Assembly (NCBI GenBank): GCA_019242065.1
Contig: JAFAWJ010000853.1
Coordinates: 1-6,122 of the forward strand
Reading direction: 5' to 3'
Origin: Chloroflexota bacterium
GTDB lineage: Bacteria; Chloroflexota; UBA6077; CF-72
Length of the DNA stretch: 6,122 nucleotides
The translations under genes were made by a program, and so were the position numbers. Positions 1 to 6,122 of this stretch are shown in pieces (positions within the stretch are counted from its first letter, which is position 1; each line of letters starts with the position of its first letter). The notes beneath the pieces are model-generated. The model was not told the origin of the DNA, searched no databases, and was given only the letters and a program-made list of their open reading frames with translations.

Positions 1-1273
1 CACCATCGCGCTGATTGGCGGCCAGCGCGGCTTCGACCATCGTCCGCGCCGTGCGCTCGTCGGCGACGACGGCAAACTGATCGCCCGCGGCCGGTACGCC
101 GCCCAGTCCGAGCACCTCGACCGGAAAGGCGGGCGGGGCGTCCTTGACGCGTTGGCCTCGGTCGTCGAACAAAGCCTTGAGCCGGCCCTGGATCGTGCCG
201 GCCACCACCAGGTCGCCGACGTGCAGCGTGCCGCGCTGCACCAGCAGCGTGGCGACGGCGCCGCGGGACTTGTCCATCCTGGCCTCGATAACCGCGCCGC
301 TGGCCGGTCGATGCGGGTTGGCTTTCGGCTCGACCTCCGCCTCGGCGACGAGCTGGATGGTTTCCAGCAAGGTGTCGATGCCCTCGTGCGTCCGGGCCGA
401 GACGGGAATCGCCTCGATGTTGCCGCCGTACTCGGTGACGACCACGTTGAGATCCGCCAGCTCTTGCTTGACGCGATCGGGGTTGGCCGAGGCCATGTCG
501 ATCTTGTTAATGGCCACGATGATCGGTACGTTGGCGGCCCGCGCGTGGTCGATGGCCTCGCGCGTCTGAGGCATGACCCCGTCGTCCGCCGCGACGACGA
601 TGACCGCGATATCCGTGACATGTGCGCCGCGGGCGCGCATGGCCGTAAACGCCTCGTGACCGGGTGTGTCCAGGAAGGTGATCAGGCTGCCGTTGACCTC
701 GACCTGGTAGGCGCCGATGTGCTGGGTGATGCCACCGGCCTCGCCAGCCGCGACCCGCGTATTGCGGATGACGTCCAGCAGGCTGGTCTTGCCGTGGTCG
801 ACGTGGCCCATGATGGTGACGACCGGCGGCCGCGGTTCGAGGAGCGAGGGATCATCCTCGTCCTGCAGTGGCGGCGCCAACACCGCGCCGGCATCGGCAG
901 CCTCGGCGGCGGGCGTGGCGATGGGAGCCGACGGAGCAGGAGCGACCGCCGTGCCCTGCTCGCGAACCTCGAAGCCAAGGTCACTCGCGACGACGGCGGC
1001 CGTGTCATAGTCGAGCGCCTGATTGATAGTCGCGACGGTGCCGTTGGTGAACAGGGCTTTGATGACCTGGGTGACGGGCACGCCAAGAGTGCTCGCCAGG
1101 TCGGCCACGCTGACGACCGACGGTAGCTCGATCGGCCCGGACTCGGCAGCGCGGGTCGCGGTCGCGGTGGAGGCCTCAGCGCGACGTTCGAAGGCCTCGA
1201 GCTGACCGCGTCGACCACCGCGGGACTGGCCTGGGCGGTTGGCGGGGCGCGAGCGTTGCATCGGTCTTGGCAT
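1..1273 (-). CDS. infB: Translation initiation factor IF-2, 5' part (C-terminal region beyond window)
   Basis: IF-2 is the cytoplasmic GTPase that brings initiator fMet-tRNA to the 30S subunit and promotes 50S joining. The reading frame stays open for 424 codons to the window edge, so only the N-terminal region, the G domain and the start of domain II are present. A short basic tail (residues 1-30, rich in Arg and Gly) is followed by an IF2_N-type helical segment at about 52-100 and an Ala/Pro linker. The G domain carries GHVDHGKT (156-163), [10 protein letters not shown] near 180-189, DTPGH (202-206) and NKID (256-259); the G5 loop reads SAR. Only about 155 residues precede the G domain, as in short IF-2 forms. 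The ATG at 1273 is chosen because CAGGAG lies 8 nt upstream; a second in-frame ATG at 1261 is less well placed. It follows ylxR by 14 nt, so the two are very likely cotranscribed. The identification is secure. Confidence 0.97.
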   Translation of the reverse strand, partial: MPRPMQRSRPANRPGQSRGGRRGQLEAFERRAEASTATATRAAESGPIELPSVVSVADLASTLGVPVTQVIKALFTNGTVATINQALDYDTAAVVASDLGFEVREQGTAVAPAPSAPIATPAAEAADAGAVLAPPLQDEDDPSLLEPRPPVVTIMGHVDHGKTSLLDVIRNTRVAAGEAGGITQHIGAYQVEVNGSLITFLDTPGHEAFTAMRARGAHVTDIAVIVVAADDGVMPQTREAIDHARAANVPIIVAINKIDMASANPDRVKQELADLNVVVTEYGGNIEAIPVSARTHEGIDTLLETIQLVAEAEVEPKANPHRPASGAVIEARMDKSRGAVATLLVQRGTLHVGDLVVAGTIQGRLKALFDDRGQRVKDAPPAFPVEVLGLGGVPAAGDQFAVVADERTARTMVEAALAANQRDG

Positions 1274-1281
1274 AGGTGTGG

Positions 1282-1287
1282 CTCCTG
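1282..1287 (-). promoter_or_regulatory. Ribosome binding site of infB
   Basis: CAGGAG sits 8 nt before the ATG at 1273, inside the 14-nt gap after the ylxR stop codon. It fixes the infB start and fits translation of infB from the same message as ylxR. Confidence 0.8.
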
Positions 1288-1569
1288 TTACTGCCCGGGC
1301 TGTAATTGTCGGGCGAAGTCATTCAGTGTTTCGAGGTTGTCCTCGGGAATCGATTCGATCTTCAACGCTCGCGGCAGCACGCCGCGTTTGAGTCCCGCCT
1401 GCCAGCACTCCGGCGTGGCGCACAGGTAGGCGCCGCGACCCGATCGCTTGCCCGAAACATCAATGGTAACGCTCCCATCTGGCGCGCGAACGATGCGAAC
1501 CAGTTGACGTTTCGCGCTGGTCTGACGACAGGCGACGCAGGTGCGCTGGGGGACCTTTTTCAGCTTCAA
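1288..1569 (-). CDS. ylxR: YlxR family RNA-binding protein (DUF448; RnpM)
   Basis: This is a small basic protein of 93 residues, the usual size for the YlxR/DUF448 family encoded between nusA and infB in many bacteria. The family binds nucleic acid, and the Bacillus subtilis protein has been described as a modulator of RNase P (RnpM); a similar role here is inference. Visible features are the N-terminal [14 protein letters not shown] stretch with C11 and C14, the family signature GRGAYLC (44-50), and a later C55 in a CATPEC context. I chose the TTG at 1569 because it gives the typical N-terminus directly before the conserved basic stretch, and because AAAAAGG lies 10 nt upstream. In-frame GTG codons at 1599 and 1611 are alternatives without a visible ribosome binding site. 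The frame stays open much further upstream inside nusA, but that part is not protein-like. The gene begins 47 nt after the nusA stop. Confidence 0.9.
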   Translation of the reverse strand: MKLKKVPQRTCVACRQTSAKRQLVRIVRAPDGSVTIDVSGKRSGRGAYLCATPECWQAGLKRGVLPRALKIESIPEDNLETLNDFARQLQPGQ

Positions 1570-1579
1570 CCGCGGTGGG

Positions 1580-1587
1580 CCTTTTTC
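1580..1587 (-). promoter_or_regulatory. Candidate ribosome binding site of ylxR
   Basis: GAAAAAGG lies 10 nt upstream of the TTG at 1569 in the nusA-ylxR gap. It is purine-rich with a partial Shine-Dalgarno core, and it is the main reason to prefer the TTG over the upstream GTG codons. Confidence 0.5.
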
Positions 1588-1616
1588 AACCCCGCGCACC
1601 GGGGCGGCCACGGCGG

Positions 1617-2735
<1,119 letters not shown>

Positions 2736-2745
2736 GCTGGCATTG

Positions 2746-2751
2746 CCCTCC
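2746..2751 (-). promoter_or_regulatory. Ribosome binding site of nusA
   Basis: GGAGGG lies 10 nt before the nusA ATG at 2735. It is the strongest Shine-Dalgarno match in the window and decides the start codon. Confidence 0.75.
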
Positions 2752-2788
2752 GCTCTTGTTGTTCTGCCTGCTAATTTTCGTACCGGGG

Positions 2789-2831
2789 CCTACAACAAAA
2801 GAAGTGGGGGCTACCCACTTCACAGCGTAGG
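2789..2831 (-). terminator. Intrinsic terminator-like stem-loop in the ispG-nusA gap
   Basis: On the minus strand GAAGTGGG (2821-2814) and CCCACTTC (2808-2801) form a perfect 8-bp stem around the 5-nt loop TAGCC. TTTTGTTG follows directly (2800-2793). An outer 5-bp pairing of CCTAC (2831-2827) with GTAGG (2793-2789) could enclose the hairpin and its T-tract. The T-tract follows the stem only on the minus strand, so this is not a plus-strand terminator. It lies about 100 nt after the ispG stop but downstream of a -10-like sequence at 2865-2873. It may end the ispG transcript, attenuate nusA, or do both. The structure is directly visible; the function is inferred. Confidence 0.65.
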
Positions 2832-2864
2832 GTTCCGTCGACGGCGCGTCGTGGCCGTGGCGTC

Positions 2865-2873
2865 AGTATATCA
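2865..2873 (-). promoter_or_regulatory. Candidate extended -10 promoter element for nusA
   Basis: TGATATACT on the minus strand matches the extended -10 pattern (TGn followed by TATAAT with one mismatch). I see no good -35 hexamer at 16-18 nt spacing; GTGACC (2898-2893) is too far away. Transcription would start near 2858 and give a leader of about 120 nt containing the stem-loop at 2801-2821. It stands out as an AT-rich patch in a GC-rich gap, but it is unproven. Confidence 0.45.
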
Positions 2874-2920
2874 CCACGCACCGGCCCCGGTGGGTCACTT
2901 TTTGCCCGTCCGGCGGGAGC

Positions 2921-4567
2921 CTACTCGGGTGGGTCGACCCACTTGCCATAGGTGCGGATCAGGTTCACCAGGCGCTCGTCGGCTTCGGTCTCGGGCACGC
3001 CTTTTTCGACCACCTCTTTGCCCACATACAGGTTGACTTTGCCGGGCGAGCCGCCGACGTAGCCGAAATCCGCGTCGGCCATCTCACCCGGCCCGTTGAC
3101 CACACAGCCCATGATTGCGATCTTGACACCCTTCAGGTGGCTGGTCCGCGACGCGATGCGCTCGGTCGTGCTCTGCAGGTCGAACAGCGTCCGGCCGCAG
3201 GATGGGCACGAGACGAACTCGGTCCTGGTGATCCGCACGCCCGCGGCTTGCAGGATGCTGAACAGCAGCCGCGAGCGGGCCTCCTCCGACAACGACGATG
3301 CGCGCAGGCCAACGCTGTCGCCCAGACCATCGCATAACAGCGAGCCGAGCACCGTCGAACTTCTGAGCAGCACGTCCAGGTCGTCGCCGTCGACTTCAAG
3401 CTGCAGGTGCAGCGGCCGGTCGCCGGCACTGGCAGCCAGTTGCCGATAGGCGCGCACAGCGTCATACCAGGGAACCGCAGTATCGAGATGGGCAACGTCG
3501 TCGAGCGTCACCGAACCCGTGATGCTCTCTTCGGCTGGGTCGACCACCGCCACCGTCGCCGAGTCGCCGACCGACACTCCGCCTATCTCCGCCGAACGAG
3601 ACACTCGACGGGCGTACGAGTACGGGTCGAGTCTCTCGGCCCGCTCCGCGAAGGCCTCGGCCAGCGGCAGGCCCAGGTTGTACGGCTCGACCAGGCGCTG
3701 GGCCACCGGCACTTCTGCTTCAGGCTCTTCTGTCAACGACACCCGAATCGTGTCGCCCAGCCCGTCGTCCAGCAGCGCGCCGATGCCGACGGCCGACTTG
3801 ATCCGCCCGTCCTCGCCGAGCCCAGCCTCGGTGACCCCCAGGTGCAGCGGGTACGCATCCATGCCCTCCTCGTCCATCCGCGCGACCAGCAGGCGGTAGG
3901 CCTCGATCATGATTTTCGGGTTGGAGGCCTTCATGGACAGCACGATGTCGTGGTAGTCGTGCTTGCGGGCAATGCGTACGAACTCCAGCGCCGATTCGAC
4001 CATGCCCGCGGGCGTATCCCCGTAGCGATTCATGATCCGATCGGACAGCGAGCCGTGGTTGGAGCCAACGCGCATGGCGACGCCGCGGTTCTTGCACTTG
4101 AGCACGAGGGGCGCAAAGCGCTCCTCGATGCGGTCGATCTCGGCGGCGTAGTCGGCATCCGAATACTCGCGTACCCGGAAAAACTTCTGGTCGGCGAAGT
4201 TGCCCGGATTGACACGCACCTTTTCGACGTGTTCGGCGGCTTCCATGGCCGCGGCAGGGCTGAAGTGGATGTCGGCCACCAGGGGAGTCTGGATGCCCAT
4301 GGCGCGCAGGCGGCGCTTGATCTCGCCGATCGCCCTGGCGTCGCTGACGGTGGGCGCCGTGATGCGCACGATCTCGCAGCCGACGTCGACCAGGCGCACC
4401 GTCTGCGCCAGGGTGGCCTCGACGTCCTGGGTCCGTGTCGTGGTCATCGACTGGACGCGGATAGGCTGATCGCCGCCGACGGCGACGATACCGATCTGAA
4501 CTTCGCGCGATTTGCGTCGCTGGTACTTGAAGCGACTTGCCGTGTACGGCAATGAGGCCAGGAGCAT
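2921..4567 (-). CDS. ispG: 4-hydroxy-3-methylbut-2-enyl diphosphate synthase, long insert-containing form
   Basis: IspG (GcpE/HDS) is the cytoplasmic [4Fe-4S] enzyme that converts MEcPP to HMBPP, the penultimate MEP-pathway step. The 548-residue product has an N-terminal TIM barrel (about 20-285) with VADIHF (97-102), VNPGN (119-123), MRVGSNHGSL (165-174), SMKASN (211-216) and HLGVTEAG (242-249, with the likely catalytic Glu247). The C-terminal domain supplies the cluster ligands C454, C457 and C488 and the expected Glu495 (in MGCVVNGPGE). From the RVSL at 275-278 to the first cluster Cys there are 175 residues, against about 29 in the E. coli enzyme, so about 146 extra residues form an insert. 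Flanking sequences such as CPSCGRTLFDLQ and MADADFGYVGGSPGK resemble the plant and chlamydial long form. The start is uncertain: ATG 4567 is chosen, an in-frame GTG at 4579 is possible, and neither has a clear ribosome binding site. It follows rseP by 56 nt. Confidence 0.96.
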   Translation of the reverse strand: MLLASLPYTASRFKYQRRKSREVQIGIVAVGGDQPIRVQSMTTTRTQDVEATLAQTVRLVDVGCEIVRITAPTVSDARAIGEIKRRLRAMGIQTPLVADIHFSPAAAMEAAEHVEKVRVNPGNFADQKFFRVREYSDADYAAEIDRIEERFAPLVLKCKNRGVAMRVGSNHGSLSDRIMNRYGDTPAGMVESALEFVRIARKHDYHDIVLSMKASNPKIMIEAYRLLVARMDEEGMDAYPLHLGVTEAGLGEDGRIKSAVGIGALLDDGLGDTIRVSLTEEPEAEVPVAQRLVEPYNLGLPLAEAFAERAERLDPYSYARRVSRSAEIGGVSVGDSATVAVVDPAEESITGSVTLDDVAHLDTAVPWYDAVRAYRQLAASAGDRPLHLQLEVDGDDLDVLLRSSTVLGSLLCDGLGDSVGLRASSLSEEARSRLLFSILQAAGVRITRTEFVSCPSCGRTLFDLQSTTERIASRTSHLKGVKIAIMGCVVNGPGEMADADFGYVGGSPGKVNLYVGKEVVEKGVPETEADERLVNLIRTYGKWVDPPE

Positions 4568-4623
4568 CGTAGTACTCACAGTATCGGCTGGCGGCGCCCC
4601 AGTCGACACTTCGGCGGTGTTTG

Positions 4624-5691
4624 TTAAGGAGTGCCGCCGCCCCAGTTGATGGCCGGCATCGGGAACATCAGGTCGTTGAACGAGATGATGACCATCAGCG
4701 TCAGCAGCACCAGGATGCCGACGAAGTGATAGGCGGCCTCGCGCTCGGGTGGGATACGTCGGCCGCGGATCCACTCCAGGATCACGAAGAACAGCCGGCC
4801 ACCGTCCAGGGCCGGAATCGGCAGCATGTTGGCGATCGACAGCCCGGCGCTGAACAGTCCAGTCAGAACGAAGAGCGGGTACCAGAAGCCGGTGTCGGCG
4901 ACGTACGACACTGTTTCCGAGGTGGCCTGGGCCATGCCGACGAGCCCGACCAGACGGGCGTCGCTGGGCGCGATCGTACCTTGGAGCAGCATCTTGGGCA
5001 CGCTCAGCGTGACGGCGATGACGTGCACCGTCTGACTGAAACCGGCCTGCAAGGCGACGAGCGGATTCAGGTGGATGAGTCCGCCGGAGATGACGATGCC
5101 GATGGCACCCTGACCGTCAGGCGGGTTGGAGCGCGGCGTGAGCGTCGTGGTCTGGGTCTGGTCGCCGCGCTGGACTTCGATCTCGATGGGCTGATCGAGG
5201 TGGGCGGTGGTGGCGTCGCGGAACGACTGGACGTCGACGGGCTGGCCGGCGAAGCCGACGATGACGTCGCCGGGCTGCAGGCCGGCTTGTTGGGCGGGAC
5301 TATCCGGGGCGACCTGGGCGATCGTCACCGGCCCGTCGGGTGCCACGCCCGGCACGCCGACGATGTAGACCATGCTGAAGGCGACCACGGCCAGCAGAAA
5401 GTTCATGGCGCTGCCTGCCGAGAGCACGATGGCGCGGATGCCGCGCGGCTTGCTGGCGAAGCTGCCTGGAGCGCTCGGGTCCTCTTCGCCGAGCATCTTG
5501 ACGAAGGCGCCGAAGGGGATCCAGTTGATCGAGTAGATGACCCCGTGGCGTTTGAAGCCCCACAGCCGGGGCGGCAGGCCAAAGCCGAATTCGAGGACGG
5601 TGATGCCCGACATGCGGGCGGTGATGAAGTGTCCGAACTCGTGGACGAACATCATCACGCTAAGGATGGGGATGAACCAGAGGATGCTCAT
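4624..5691 (-). CDS. rseP: RseP-like M50 site-2 zinc metalloprotease (intramembrane)
   Basis: The product is a 355-residue inner-membrane protease of the M50B family. Relatives cut transmembrane segments of anti-sigma factors or remnant signal peptides; the substrate here is unknown. The first membrane segment carries the zinc motif HEFGH (17-21). FGFGLPPRLWGF (35-46) and INWIPFGAFVKMLGE (55-69) are typical of the family. A second hydrophobic segment lies at about 92-112. One PDZ domain follows at about 118-185 (SPAQQAGLQPGDVIVGFAGQPV). The third zinc-ligand region is NMLPIPALDGGRL (288-300) with Asp296, and a last membrane segment lies at about 322-338. A single PDZ domain and this length match RseP/RasP forms outside the Proteobacteria. 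ATG 5691 is the first start after an in-frame stop, but no ribosome binding site is visible. It sits between dxr and ispG, an arrangement seen in several bacterial phyla. Confidence 0.95.
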   Translation of the reverse strand: MSILWFIPILSVMMFVHEFGHFITARMSGITVLEFGFGLPPRLWGFKRHGVIYSINWIPFGAFVKMLGEEDPSAPGSFASKPRGIRAIVLSAGSAMNFLLAVVAFSMVYIVGVPGVAPDGPVTIAQVAPDSPAQQAGLQPGDVIVGFAGQPVDVQSFRDATTAHLDQPIEIEVQRGDQTQTTTLTPRSNPPDGQGAIGIVISGGLIHLNPLVALQAGFSQTVHVIAVTLSVPKMLLQGTIAPSDARLVGLVGMAQATSETVSYVADTGFWYPLFVLTGLFSAGLSIANMLPIPALDGGRLFFVILEWIRGRRIPPEREAAYHFVGILVLLTLMVIISFNDLMFPMPAINWGGGTP

Positions 5692-5714
5692 GGCGGTGCG
5701 GGCGACTCGGTCGG

Positions 5715-5723
5715 ATCATAACA
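5715..5723 (-). promoter_or_regulatory. Candidate extended -10 promoter element upstream of rseP
   Basis: TGTTATGAT on the minus strand, in the 70-nt gap after dxr, fits an extended -10 element (TGn plus TATGAT). At 17-nt spacing the -35 position reads TCGGAA, a poor match. Transcription would begin near 5708, leaving a leader of only about 17 nt before the rseP ATG, which fits the lack of a ribosome binding site. The evidence is weak. Confidence 0.35.
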
Positions 5724-5761
5724 ATCGTGCCCGGGGATTCCGACGTATTGACCTGTGGCTG

Positions 5762-6122
5762 TCAATGACCCCAGGCAGTGGCGAATTCGCGGGCCCACGC
5801 GTCGGCGGCCAGGACTTCTTCGAGCGAGGGCGCGGGACACGACTGGTGGACCTGCAGCGCGGCGTCGATCGACCTCGCAATGTCCATGAACTTGAGGTCG
5901 TTGTCCAGAAAGCGCGCGACCGCCACCTCGTTGGCCGCGTTCAGCACCGTCGGGCACGTGCCGCCGGCGCGGCCGGCGGCGTACGCCAGCCCGAGACACG
6001 GGTACTTCACCCCGTCAACAGGAGCGAAGGTCAACTGCGCCACGCTGGCCAGGTCTAGCCGGTCGCCCGGCGTCGACAGGCGCCGCGGGTGGGCCATCGC
6101 GTACTGAATCGGCAGCCGCATG
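5762..6122 (-). CDS. dxr: 1-deoxy-D-xylulose 5-phosphate reductoisomerase, C-terminal part
   Basis: Dxr (IspC) is the NADPH-dependent cytoplasmic enzyme that converts DXP to MEP, the first committed step of the MEP pathway. Only about the last 119 residues lie in the window. They match the C-terminal domain of the family: MRLPIQYAMAHP, corresponding to MRTPIAHTMAWP in E. coli; LTFAPVDGVKYPCLGLA; and the helical signature TVLNAANEVAVARFL. The fragment ends in WGH and a TGA stop. The methionine codon at 6121 is internal by homology, not the start; the NADPH-binding and metal-binding parts lie beyond the window. The stop is 70 nt before rseP. The same pathway is represented two genes downstream by ispG. 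Confidence 0.95.
   Translation of the reverse strand, partial: MRLPIQYAMAHPRRLSTPGDRLDLASVAQLTFAPVDGVKYPCLGLAYAAGRAGGTCPTVLNAANEVAVARFLDNDLKFMDIARSIDAALQVHQSCPAPSLEEVLAADAWAREFATAWGH

Noticed and set aside
152..1126. A 324-codon plus-strand open frame opposite infB
   Set aside because: It mirrors the infB G domain codons, and its Arg/Asp-rich product is typical of an antisense shadow.
2835..2844. 10-bp palindrome CCGTCGACGG in the nusA leader
   Set aside because: It is short and GC-rich, with no second copy to suggest an operator; palindromes of this size are expected in such sequence.
2899..2918. Small GC-rich inverted repeat (CCCG/CGGG) just after the ispG stop
   Set aside because: On the minus strand it is followed by an A-run instead of a T-run, and on the plus strand the T-run precedes it. 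It is not an intrinsic terminator in either direction.
3407..4555. A 382-codon plus-strand open frame opposite ispG
   Set aside because: It lies wholly antisense to a clearly conserved gene. Its product is rich in His, Asp, Arg and Val with no recognisable domain, as expected for a GC-rich shadow frame.
4568..4774. Upstream extension of the ispG frame to an ATG at 4774
   Set aside because: The extra 69 codons overlap the 3' end of rseP, have no similarity to IspG and no ribosome binding site. The conserved IspG sequence begins after 4567.
4621..5721. A 366-codon plus-strand open frame opposite rseP
   Set aside because: The product is dominated by Asp, Gly, His and Glu without a motif. The opposite strand has the full set of M50 protease motifs.

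Overview
This is a high-GC bacterial chromosome segment, gene-dense, with every supported gene on the minus strand. Read in the direction of transcription (from 6122 down to 1) the order is dxr (3' part only), an RseP-type M50 site-2 protease, ispG, nusA, ylxR and infB (5' part only). These are housekeeping genes and I see no mobile element, CRISPR array, tRNA, rRNA or defence module. The organism is probably a free-living bacterium that uses the MEP isoprenoid pathway. The gene order and high GC would fit Chloroflexota or a neighbouring phylum, but that is a weak inference that needs a phylogeny.

Region 5762-2921 is an isoprenoid and membrane-protease block. dxr encodes the MEP-pathway step that makes MEP, and ispG encodes the step that makes HMBPP. 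Between them lies the intramembrane protease gene. A 70-nt gap after dxr holds an extended -10-like sequence, so the protease and ispG may have their own promoter. IspG is the long form, with about 146 residues inserted between the TIM barrel and the iron-sulfur domain, as in plants and chlamydiae but with a shorter insert.

Region 2920-2736 is the only sizeable intergenic region (185 nt). It contains an extended -10-like sequence, then a perfect 8-bp stem-loop followed by a T-rich tract, then a good ribosome binding site in front of nusA. The hairpin lies downstream of the candidate promoter and upstream of the gene. It could therefore be the terminator of the ispG transcript, an attenuator in the nusA leader, or both. 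This is the most interesting regulatory signal here.

Region 2735-1 is the transcription/translation block nusA-ylxR-infB, closely packed. ylxR probably starts at a TTG 47 nt after nusA, and infB starts 14 nt after ylxR with a strong ribosome binding site. rimP, which often precedes nusA, is not there. The large plus-strand open frames opposite ispG, rseP and nusA look like GC-rich shadows of the real genes. I did not find a convincing undescribed system in this window.
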